Shown here: in pieces, positions 45,177 through 53,200 of the stretch | How the letters are laid out: every line of letters starts with the position of its first letter | How positions within the stretch are numbered: position 1 is the stretch's first letter | Assembly: GCF_001905005.1 (NCBI RefSeq) | Contig: NZ_LWKZ01000012.1 | Coordinates: 301,061-365,060, forward strand | Reading direction: 5' to 3' | Length of the DNA stretch: 64,000 nucleotides | From: Streptomyces sp. CB02923 | Lineage (GTDB): Bacteria; Actinomycetota; Actinomycetes; Streptomycetales; Streptomycetaceae | Notes under the pieces: generated by a model | Database searches by the model: none | Told to the model about the DNA's origin: nothing | Seen by the model: only the letters and a program-made list of their open reading frames with translations | Position numbers and translations under genes: made by a program

Positions 45177-45676
45177 CGGACATGGACATCGAACTGAACC
45201 CCCCTCGGGGCATCACGGGCTTCCCGTTCGGCATGACGACCGAGGCGGTCAAGGCGGCGGCTGCGGAGTTCGGCCGGGTCAAGGTCCAGGATGAGGGATC
45301 CGCCGACGATGTCCGCTATATGAAGGTCACCGCCCTGCACGAGCAGTTCGAGATCGTCTTTCACTGCGAGGACGGCGCGACCCTCACATCGGCGGAAGTG
45401 TGGATCCCGCGTCCCGGCTCCGAGGAAATCACTGTTCATTTCCGAGGTGTCGACGTCTTCCGTACGCCTGCCCGGAAACTGCTGGAGCGTCTGGAGGAAA
45501 TGGGGCTCACCGTTCTGGACGAGACGCTCTATGCGTATGTTCCCCAGCTCTCTCTGGGCTTTACGCGCGTTGCCGGTCATGAGGTTCCGCTGGACAGCGA
45601 CGGTGAGCCGTTGTACTTCCAGGCAGTGCTCGCCGGACCGACCGGCTATTACGACTTCATGCTGCCCGAGGCCTGA
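45173..45676 (+). CDS. Candidate immunity protein for the RHS toxin
   Basis: 167 residues, family not recognised. It is acidic and compact, with PPRGITGFPFGMTTEAVKAAAAEFG, a strand-rich middle (FEIVFHCEDGATLTSAEVWIPR) and a C-terminal LSLGFTRVAG and FQAVLAGPTGYYDF. The ATG at 45173 overlaps the RHS stop (ATGA). A gene directly after an RHS toxin is usually its immunity gene, and its size and lack of signal peptide fit cytoplasmic neutralisation. A second start at 45182 (MDIELN) is possible. Function is inferred from position only. Confidence 0.75.
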   Translation: MTDMDIELNPPRGITGFPFGMTTEAVKAAAAEFGRVKVQDEGSADDVRYMKVTALHEQFEIVFHCEDGATLTSAEVWIPRPGSEEITVHFRGVDVFRTPARKLLERLEEMGLTVLDETLYAYVPQLSLGFTRVAGHEVPLDSDGEPLYFQAVLAGPTGYYDFMLPEA

Positions 45677-45711
45677 GGCTAGGGAAGAAAACCGCAACCC
45701 CTTTCATGCGA

Positions 45712-45747
45712 CACCGCCCCGAACCGGAAAGCCGGTTCGGGGCGGTG
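45712..45747. terminator. Bidirectional terminator after the RHS/immunity genes
   Basis: A perfect 16-bp stem (45712-45727 and 45732-45747, CACCGCCCCGAACCGG and its complement) with an AAAG tetraloop. It lies between the convergent immunity and MscS genes, 16 nt from the MscS stop. Confidence 0.92.
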
Positions 45748-45763
45748 GCATCGGGCGGTCCGG

Positions 45764-46828
45764 CTACTTTCCCAAATTGGGCGGCGGTATCGGCGTGGTG
45801 GCCAGTGACTGGGGTGATGTGGGGCTGGCCAGGGCTGACGGGGCCGCTACTGCGGCTGTCGGGTCGGGGGTGGCGGGATCGTCGGAGGAGAGGGGGCGGG
45901 GGGCCAGGGTGATGCCTGCGGTGTCGAGGGCCTTCTTTATGCGCCAGCGGAGTTCGCGTTCTATGCCGGGGGCCTTGCCGGGCATGGTCTTGGCGGAGAC
46001 GCTGATGGTGACGGAGTCCAGGTGGACCTCGCTCAGGCCGAGGACCTCGACTGCCTCCCAGAGCTGTTCGTTCCAGGGTTCGGCCTTGGACATCTCCTCG
46101 CCGGTCGTCGTGATGATCTCGCGGGCGCGGTCCAGGTCCTGGTCCGGGGCGATCATGACGTCGACGGCGGCGGTGGACCAGCCCTGGCTGAGGTTGCCGA
46201 TGCGTTTGACCTCGCCGTTGCGGATGTACCAGATGGCGCCGTTGGGGCCGCGCAGCTTGGTGACGCGCAGGCCGACCTCGACGACGGTGCCGGTGGCCAC
46301 GCCCGCGTCGATCTCGTCGCCGACGCCGTACTGGTCCTCCAGGATCATGAAGACGCCGGAGAGGAAGTCCGTGACGAGGTTGCGGGCGCCGAAGCCGATG
46401 GCGACGCCCGCGACGCCGGCGCTGGCGAGCAGCGGGGCCAGGTTGATCTTGAGGACGGACAGCACCGTCAGGGCGGCGGTGCCCATGATGACGAAGGACG
46501 CGACGCTGCGCAGGACCGAGCCGATGGCCTCGGAGCGCTGGCGCCGGCGTTCGGCGTTGACCAGGAGCCCGCCCAGCGCGGTGCCTTGGGCGGCCGTCAC
46601 GGTGCGGTTCATCCGCTCTATGAGCTTGGTGATGGTGCGCCGGATCACATGCCGCAGGATCACCGCTATCACGATGATGAGCGTGATCTGCAGGCCGGAC
46701 GTGAGCCACGTCGCCCAGTTCTCCTCCACCCATCCGGCGGCGTTGGTGGCCTTCTCCGTGGCGTCGTCGAGCGACGCCCGGCGGTAAGCGCCGGGCGGCG
46801 TGGCGGCTGGGGAAGCGGACCAGAACAC
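45764..46828 (-). CDS. MscS-family mechanosensitive ion channel
   Basis: 354 residues. Three membrane segments are seen: GLQITLIIVIAVILRHVI, VLRSVASFVIMGTAALTVLSVL, and the pore helix LLASAGVAGVAIGFGARNLVTDFLSGVFMILE, which is the MscS signature. The beta domain follows (DQYGVGDEIDAGVATGTVVEVGLRVTKLRGPNGAIWYIRNGEVKRIGN). The cytoplasmic C-terminus ends in a Pro/Ala-rich tail. It releases solutes under hypo-osmotic shock. The start is GTG with GGAGG about 10 nt upstream; it is divergent from the HNH gene. Confidence 0.95.
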   Translation of the reverse strand: MFWSASPAATPPGAYRRASLDDATEKATNAAGWVEENWATWLTSGLQITLIIVIAVILRHVIRRTITKLIERMNRTVTAAQGTALGGLLVNAERRRQRSEAIGSVLRSVASFVIMGTAALTVLSVLKINLAPLLASAGVAGVAIGFGARNLVTDFLSGVFMILEDQYGVGDEIDAGVATGTVVEVGLRVTKLRGPNGAIWYIRNGEVKRIGNLSQGWSTAAVDVMIAPDQDLDRAREIITTTGEEMSKAEPWNEQLWEAVEVLGLSEVHLDSVTISVSAKTMPGKAPGIERELRWRIKKALDTAGITLAPRPLSSDDPATPDPTAAVAAPSALASPTSPQSLATTPIPPPNLGK

Positions 46829-47105
46829 AGCAGGAACCTCCGTGTGGGACAGCAGACCCGGGTCGGGACTTACCGTGCCCCGGGCAGACCAACCACACTA
46901 ACGGGGCAACGGAGGCGGTCCGCGCCGGTGTTCGAGAGTGACCGGATCAATTACGGGTCTGTTTGGGGGGAAGTAAAGGCGTGTGGTCGAAAACACCTCG
47001 GACCCGTTACCCGGTGATGGTGGCGCTCCGACCAGGCACCGGGGGACACTGTGGAGAGATCGTCCCGGCGCGAGCCACGCGCCGCCGGCGTACAAGGAGG
47101 CACCC

Positions 47106-47642
47106 GTGCCGCATGTCCTGGTCCTCAACGCGTCGTACGAGCCGCTCGGCGTCGTACCGCTCCGCCGCGCGCTCATCCTCGTCCTCAACGAAAAGGCCGT
47201 GAGCCTTGAGGAGTCCGGCGCCCTGATGCACAGTGCGACCCGTGTGATGCCCGCCCCGAGTGTGGTCCGCCTCAAGCGGTTCGTGCGGGTGCCTTTTCGC
47301 GGTCCCGTCCCGTTGACCCGCCGTGCCCTCTTCGCCCGGGACGGCGGGCGGTGCATGTACTGCGGTGGCGTCGCAACCAGCGTCGACCACGTCGTTCCGC
47401 GCAGCCGTGGCGGGCAGCACACTTGGGAGAACGTCGTCGCCGCGTGCCGCCGCTGCAACCACGTCAAGGCCGACCGGCATGTCGCCGAGATCGGCTGGCG
47501 GTTGCGGCATCAGCCCGCGCCGCCGTCGGGCCTGGCCTGGCGGATCATCGGCACCGGGCATAGGGACCCCCAATGGCTGCCATATCTGCAGCCGTACGGG
47601 GCGGATGACGCGCTGGCCCGGATCGATGCCGTATCGGCATAG
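47106..47642 (+). CDS. HNH endonuclease family protein
   Basis: 178 residues. It starts HVLVLNASYEPLGVVPLRRALILVLNEKAVSLEESG, typical of a widespread actinobacterial HNH protein. The HNH core is RCMYCGGVATSVDHVVPRSRGGQHTWENVVAACRRCNHVKADR: two CxxC pairs hold zinc, with DHV, N and H as catalytic and structural positions. It is probably a DNA nuclease of unknown role, common in core genomes and not a restriction module by itself. AAGGAGG five nt before GTG 47106 fixes the start; upstream in-frame starts reach into the divergent spacer. A terminator follows. Confidence 0.93.
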   Translation: MPHVLVLNASYEPLGVVPLRRALILVLNEKAVSLEESGALMHSATRVMPAPSVVRLKRFVRVPFRGPVPLTRRALFARDGGRCMYCGGVATSVDHVVPRSRGGQHTWENVVAACRRCNHVKADRHVAEIGWRLRHQPAPPSGLAWRIIGTGHRDPQWLPYLQPYGADDALARIDAVSA

Positions 47643-47712
47643 GTCCGGGTTTTTTGGTTGCCATGCGGGACCGATCGCTTCGTGCGGGACCGATCGCTCC
47701 GTCCGTCCGTAC

Positions 47713-47751
47713 GACCCGGCCCGCCTCCCTCTGAGGGTGGCGGGCCGGGTC
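47713..47751 (+). terminator. Terminator after the HNH gene
   Basis: GACCCGGCCCGCC (47713-47725) pairs with GGCGGGCCGGGTC (47739-47751). An inner CCCT/AGGG stem closes the loop. It lies about 70 nt after the stop codon, with no T-tract. Confidence 0.85.
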
Positions 47752-47980
47752 CGTGGGGTGGGTCTGCTTACGGTGCACGCTCGTGCGTGAAGGTGCTTCC
47801 GGTGATGTCGTCGAACTGTGTCCGGATTATTCGCCGCACTGTTCATTCCGCTTCGGAAGTCATCTCTGTCGGTTCGGTTTCTTCGTATCCGTGGGATGAC
47901 GTGCACGTACAGGTGGGCGCAGGTATGTGCAAAATTCACGGAAGCAGTTTACTGATCTCGGCGTAGCGGGAATCACTTGT

Positions 47981-48027
47981 CCAAGTGTCGACAGTTGCAG
48001 CCAAGCGTCGACGGCCCGTGTCATACT
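47981..48027 (+). promoter_or_regulatory. Direct repeats and -10-like element before the Phd-like gene
   Basis: CCAAGTGTCGAC (47981-47992) and CCAAGCGTCGAC (48001-48012) are direct repeats 20 bp apart, about two helical turns. CATACT at 48022-48027 could be a -10 box. This fits a regulator-bound promoter for the gene starting at 48105. Confidence 0.45.
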
Positions 48028-48104
48028 CGTAAAAGCTCGCCTGGTCTTGGGGGGTCTTTCGAAACGGACTGTTTTGTTCGAGCACAGGGGGAAGGCTGGG
48101 GCTC

Positions 48105-48869
48105 ATGAGGATGGTAGGTATACGGGAATTACGAGGTGCACAGCTCGAAGAATGTTTCCGACGGCGTGAGCTGGTCGGAATAAAAAGCAGCAGGGTGCTT
48201 ATCGGGGTCATCATACCCGTGTCCGTATCCTGGGTGGAGCATGTGATCGACCGTAACTGGTCCCGACTGCGGCAGAGCGTGATCGAAGGAGAGGCCGAGC
48301 TGGCCGGTGACGCGCCGTCCGTTCTGCTGGATGAATTGCTGGACCAGTCGAACGCTGCCGACCTGGCATCGGGCCCGCAGCCCGATGCCGTGTACGACGA
48401 GCGAGCCGGCAAAGGGGGTGCGGAGATGACTCTCGGGGTACCGGTGGCCGCTCTCGGGCGTCAGATCGACAGAATGGCGCGAGCCGCCGGGGCGCTGGGC
48501 CGTGTCGCGGGCGACGCCACCGGCCTGACCCGCGCGCGCACTGCGGAGCAGTCGGCAGAGCGGTCGGCACCGGACCCACTCGACGGCCCCGGAGTCACGC
48601 AGCCGGTGCGTACGGTACGGATCGGCGACCTCTCGGGGCGGCTGATCGAAGAGGCGGGGGAGGCGGGCCGGACGCTGGTGCTGACCCACGACCGTGCCGT
48701 GATCGGCATCGTCGTACCCGTCACGCGGCAATTAGTGGAATTCCTCATCGAGCAGAATATGTCGCGCGTGCTCTACAACATCGACCTCGGTGAGAAAGAC
48801 GTCGAGCAGGGAGAACCTTTCACGACGCTCGAAGAGGTGATGAGCGCGAGAGGGCGGCCGGGGACGTAA
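48105..48869 (+). CDS. Duplicated Phd/antitoxin-like protein with two TTA codons
   Basis: 254 residues, not a standard family. Two similar halves are seen: residues 3-60 (VGIRELRGAQLEECFRR, VLIGVIIPVSVSWVEHVIDRNWSRL) and about 165-225 (VRIGDLSGRLIEEAGEAG, AVIGIVVPVTRQLVEFLIEQNMSRVL). Both resemble Phd/YefM antitoxins (V-x-I-R-E-L, then an I-V-P-V strand). The link between them is Ala/Arg/Thr-rich. TTA leucine codons occur at codon 9 (48129) and codon 210 (48732), which in Streptomyces make translation depend on the bldA tRNA. A membrane protein follows 39 nt later and a RelE-like small gene lies beyond on the other strand. ATG 48111 is an alternative start. Confidence 0.78.
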   Translation: MRMVGIRELRGAQLEECFRRRELVGIKSSRVLIGVIIPVSVSWVEHVIDRNWSRLRQSVIEGEAELAGDAPSVLLDELLDQSNAADLASGPQPDAVYDERAGKGGAEMTLGVPVAALGRQIDRMARAAGALGRVAGDATGLTRARTAEQSAERSAPDPLDGPGVTQPVRTVRIGDLSGRLIEEAGEAGRTLVLTHDRAVIGIVVPVTRQLVEFLIEQNMSRVLYNIDLGEKDVEQGEPFTTLEEVMSARGRPGT

Positions 48870-48908
48870 GGGGACCGGCGCGCTGCCTGCACCGGGGGGG
48901 GAGAAGGC

Positions 48909-49931
48909 ATGTCGGACCCGGCTGCGGCACCATCGGCTGGAAGTGCGGGGGCGAGCGCGTTCGCGGCCGCCACCCAGTCCCTGCGGACCACGGCCCGGTG
49001 GCTGCTCACAGCGGCCGCCGGTGTCGCGGCGGCGCTGGTGGCGGGCCTTCAGCTGACCAGCATCGGCTCGCTGGGCGCCGATCAGTGGCCCCGGCTGCTC
49101 GTCGCGGTCGGCGGTGTGGCCGCTGCGCTGGCCGCCACGAGCTATGTGATCCTGCGCGCCGCGCAGCTGCTGACCGACGAGTGGGTCACGCTGTCGCAGC
49201 TGGAGTGGGAGAACATCGAGCGGCGCTTCCTGCGCCACCCCAGCCGGCGGGACCGGCGGCGGCACGAGTCCCTCCGCAAGCTCTACGAGGACCTGCCGAC
49301 GTACGGCGACGAGCTGTACGGGCACCTCGCCGCGGACGTCCCGGACCTCTACAACCAGCTGCGCGACGCCAACCGGGCCGCGCGGCTGACACCCACCGCG
49401 CCCGTTTCGCCACGGGCCACCGCCCTGCACGAGGCCGCGGGGGCTGTGACGAGCTACGCCAACTACTACCTGGTGCGCGACGCGTTCATCATGCTGCGGC
49501 GGCAGCTGGCGGTGGCCGGGGCGGTGCTGGTCGCGGGGGTGTTGGTGTTCGCCTATGCCGCCAATCCGCCGAAGCCCGAGGCGAAAACCGGTGCGAAAAC
49601 CGGTGCGAAGGGCGCAACGGTGGAAACGCTGTCCCCGCACGTCCCGCGGCGGGGCGTCGCCCTGCCCTTCGCCCCGGATATTGCGCCGGATATTGCGGAT
49701 GACGCCGGTTGTGACGCTGTGGTGTCAGGGAGTTCTGTTATGAAATCCCGACTCGGGTGTCAGGATGTCGGCCACGAAAATGGCGGGATGCTTTATGCGT
49801 CGGCCGTACTGGCGGCGCAGTGTGGCGCACTCCCGGTCGTTGAGGAACTTGTGTACTGCCACATATCCGTTGAAGCTCAGCGGAGTCGCGCTGTACTCGG
49901 CGTCCGGAGCGACCTTGGCCACGCTTTGTGA
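48909..49931 (+). CDS. Membrane protein of unknown function
   Basis: 340 residues. Three hydrophobic segments are seen: near residues 27-50 (WLLTAAAGVAAALVAGLQLTSIG), 58-83 (LLVAVGGVAAALAATSYVILRAAQLL) and about 200-220 (LAVAGAVLVAGVLVFAYAA). Between them is a charged region (WENIERRFLRHPSRRDRRRHESLRKLYEDLPTYGDELYGHL). After the last helix a KTGAKTGAK repeat starts a tail. From about residue 273 this tail is antisense to the RelE-like gene (49725-50057) and has no membrane-protein character, so it may be a recent extension by loss of an earlier stop. The ATG at 48909 has GGAGAAGG upstream. It may belong to an accessory system with the Phd-like gene; role unknown. Confidence 0.75.
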   Translation: MSDPAAAPSAGSAGASAFAAATQSLRTTARWLLTAAAGVAAALVAGLQLTSIGSLGADQWPRLLVAVGGVAAALAATSYVILRAAQLLTDEWVTLSQLEWENIERRFLRHPSRRDRRRHESLRKLYEDLPTYGDELYGHLAADVPDLYNQLRDANRAARLTPTAPVSPRATALHEAAGAVTSYANYYLVRDAFIMLRRQLAVAGAVLVAGVLVFAYAANPPKPEAKTGAKTGAKGATVETLSPHVPRRGVALPFAPDIAPDIADDAGCDAVVSGSSVMKSRLGCQDVGHENGGMLYASAVLAAQCGALPVVEELVYCHISVEAQRSRAVLGVRSDLGHAL

Positions 49932-50057
49932 ATTTGGACCGTTGTGGAGCTCGGCGGCCAGCGCGTCACCGAGCCCCTTCCGGTCGGCTTCGGTCCGCAG
50001 ACCGAGCAAGACCCGGCGTGCGGCCGGGCCAAGAACCACTTCGTACCTTGTGGTCAT
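49725..50057 (-). CDS. RelE/ParE-like small protein (candidate toxin)
   Basis: 110 residues. The N-terminus RYEVVLGPAARRVLLGLRTEADRKGLGDALAAEL follows the RelE/ParE pattern (Y-x-V-x-x-x-x-A-x-R-x-L-x-x-L). A strand series follows (YSATPLSFNGYVAVHKFLNDRECATLRRQYGRRI). The fold assignment is weak and the catalytic residues cannot be confirmed. If it is a toxin, it would be an mRNA interferase or gyrase-type inhibitor. No antitoxin gene is adjacent on its own strand; the nearest Phd-like gene lies 0.9 kb away on the other strand. The ATG has GGTGATGGGGG upstream. It overlaps the membrane-protein tail antisense by 207 nt. Confidence 0.6.
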   Translation of the reverse strand: MTTRYEVVLGPAARRVLLGLRTEADRKGLGDALAAELHNGPNSQSVAKVAPDAEYSATPLSFNGYVAVHKFLNDRECATLRRQYGRRIKHPAIFVADILTPESGFHNRTP

Positions 50058-50259
50058 CCCCCATCACCCCATGAAGAGAGTCCGCGGCAGCGGATAGTGC
50101 ATCATAACCGGGGTGGCGCGATTCTCGTGTTCCTCGCTCCCGGCCCGGACATGACTATTTCTACGTATCCGGTTGCGGTAGAGGAAAGGGAATTCCTCGG
50201 GGTCCGTGAGCCGGGAGTTCTCGGGGGCGCGCGGTGATCGGGGAGCGAGGGGTGGGCGG

Positions 50260-53200
50260 CTACGGCCGGGCTGGAGTTCGCGCTCCGCCGGCCGGTGGAG
50301 CGTCTCCGGAAGGACGCGCGTCCTCGGGCCGGGTCCGGTCTTTCGGCCCGCTGCCGCTGCCGCTGCCGCTGCCGCTGCCGCTGCCGCTGCCGCTGCCGCT
50401 GCCGCTGTCCGGCGCCGGCGGGGACGTTTTGTCCGAGTCCTTCACCGCGTAGGCCTCCACGCCCCACAGCGAGTAGCCGAAGCGGGTCGCGCGTTTGTCG
50501 CCCTGGATGCGGATGAAGCGGGCGTCCTTCGCGTCCATGCGGACGGATTCGCGGCCGCCCTTGCCGTCGCGGACGGTGGCCGCCGTGCGCCAGGTGACGC
50601 CGTCCGTGGAGACCCGGACCGTGTAGGCGGCGGCGTAGGCGTCCTGCCAGTTCAGGACGAGGCGGCCCAGGCGGGCGGGCTGCGGCAGTTCGAACTGGAG
50701 CCAGGCGTCGTCCTCGGCGGGAGAGGACCAGCGGGTCTTCGGGTCGCCGTCGGTTGCGGCGGTGGCCGGGAACTCGGAGGTCTCGTCGCCGGAGGACGTG
50801 GCCGCGGCGCCGCGGGCCAGGTCGGGCCCCGCGGTGGGCGGGTAGGTCCGGACGGTCAGCGTCTGCTTCTGGTCGCCGTAGGTGACCGGGATCTCGTACG
50901 TGCCGGACTTGGCGTCGTGCGGGACCGTCACCTGGATACGGGCGGTGGCCGTGCCGCCGCGCGGGGCGGTGACGTGCTCCGGCGCCCGTACGGTGAAGCC
51001 CTTGGGCGCCTTGGCCGTGAGCTTGCCCTCCACGTCGGCGGGGCGGCGGGAGAAGATGCGGGCGTCCACGGAGAAGGTGCCGCCGGTGTCGGCGTCGATC
51101 CGGTCGCGGGAGAGTTCCAGGCCCGCCGCCGGGGTGTCGGCGAACCACGGGGTGAAGGAGTGCACGGACGGCGCGGCGGCCCCTTCCTTCCAGGACAGCC
51201 GGATTCCGTCGGCCTTCAGGCCGCGCGCCTCGGTCTGCGTCCAGCCGGTGCCGGAGAGGCCGCCGAGGCGGCGCCAGCCCTCGCCGGGGACGTGCGCCTC
51301 CACGGAGACACCGGCCGCGGACGGGCTCGGCTCGGTGAGCGAGGTGACCGCGGTCAGCGGGCGGGGGCGGCCGAAGGGGACGGCCAGGGAGGTGGGGTGA
51401 CCGCCCTCGTCCGGCGGCGGGGCGGTGTCGGAGCGGTCGGAGCGGGCACCGGTCCACGCGTCGGACTCGGTCATCGCGCGGTCGAGGAAGGGCCCCAGAA
51501 CGCCCTTTCCGACCGTCACTGAACTCTTTTTGATTTTCTTGCGCAGGTCCTGGACGGCGCGCTGCGCGGTCCAGGCGGCGGAGCCGTCCCCGCGGGCCTG
51601 TGCCACCAGCATGTCCACGGCACGCTCGCCGGCCGAACCGTAGCGCGCCAACTGGCGGGCCCAGGGACGTACTTCCTCGGCGAGGCCGGAGGAGATCCGT
51701 TCCGGCGCGCCGCTCATCGTGTGGAAGGCGGCACGCAGCCGGGCGGCGGCCTTGGTGTAGCGCTCGTCGTCGCCCCGGTCGTCGCTGTTGGTGGCGTCGG
51801 CGCGAGTCTTCCAGAACGCCTCGATCAGCGGCTTGAGGTACGCGGATTCGTCGGTGCCGAGGACCGAGGAGGCGTCGTTGCCGGCCAGGGCGTGCAGGGC
51901 GGCCCGGGTGGTGGCGTCACCGTCGGCGAGGTCGTCGATGGCGGCCTGCCAGGAGGCGCCGGGCCGGTAGCCGCGCGGGTTCCAGGCGTAGTCGGCGGCC
52001 GTGAACAGCGCGATGCGGGACGCGGTGGGCTGCGCCATGGCGTTGGCCAGCAGCGCGCTGGAGCCGGTGGCGACGGCGGGTTCGCGGCCGGTGTAGGGGC
52101 CGAGGAAGATACGGTCCTGCGCGTAGTCGTTGACCGGATAGTTGTCCATCGTGACCATCCGGTGGCCGAACACGTCACGGGCCTGGGCCAGTTCGCTGCC
52201 GGTGATGGTACGGGGGACGACGCCGACGCCGGTCCAGGCGACCTCGACCCGGTCGGACAGCGCGGCCGCGAGCGCCTCGCGGTAGGCGGTCGAGCCGTCC
52301 TGGTAGTACTCGGTGGGCATGAGCGTGAGCGGCGCCGCCCCGGGATACCGCCCGGCGAGGTGCTCGGCGAGCGCGTCCGCCACCTTGGCGTGCGCCTTCG
52401 CGGCGGCTTCCGGGCCGGACCCGAAGGTGTCGGCGTCCGCGTCGCAGTGCCACTCGCTGTAGCTGATGTCCTGGAACTGGAGCTGGAAGGCGCGCACGCC
52501 CAGCGCCCACATCGCGTCCACCTTGCGGCGCAGCGCCTTCAGGTCGTCCTCGGAGGACATGCACATGGCCTGGCCGGGGGAGACGGCCCAGCCCAGCGTC
52601 ACGTGGTTGGCGCGGGCCCGTTCGGCCAGCGCGCGGAAGTCGTCGCGCTGCTCCGCCGGGTAGGGGTCACGCCACCGGAACTGGCGGTACGGGTCGTCGC
52701 CGGGGGCGTAGAGGTAGCGGTTCTGCTTCGTACGGCCCATGAAATCCAGTTGGGCCAGGCGCTGCTGACGGGTCCAGGGCTGGCCGAAGAAGCCCTCGGC
52801 CATGCCGCGTACGGCGGTGCCGGGCCAGTCCCGTACGACCACCGGGGCCAGCTCCTTGCCGCCGCTGCCGCCGCGGTCCTTGGCGCGCTCCACGACGAGC
52901 TGGCGCAGGGTCTGTACGGCGTGGAAGAGGCCGTCCGGGCCGACGCCGTCCAGGGCGACCGTGTCCCGGCCCGCGGCCTCGCCGACCGCGAGGCGGTAGC
53001 CGCCGGAGGGCAGGTCCCCGCGGGCGGGGGCGCGCAGGGCCCGCAGCGCGGCATCGGCGTCCGGCCCGCCGAAGCGGAACACCGGGCCCTTGCCGGGCAG
53101 CGCCTTCCCCGGGGCGGCCTCGTGGACCGTGCCGACCCCGGCGTCGCGCAGCAGGGCGTACAGCGCGTCCAGGGCGTACGGATCGGAGTCCGGCGCTGCG

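Larger units (their letters stand above)
47643..48104 (+). other. Gap between HNH and Phd-like genes
   Basis: The 462-nt gap has no gene. It contains the HNH terminator (47713-47751) and, further on, two direct repeats and a -10-like element listed separately. The latter half (47790-48000) is notably AT-richer than the window, a sign of promoter or foreign DNA. Confidence 0.55.

Noticed and set aside
47106..47642. HNH protein as part of a restriction or mobile-intron system
   Set aside because: No methylase, intron or recombinase is adjacent; the protein matches a common stand-alone actinobacterial family.
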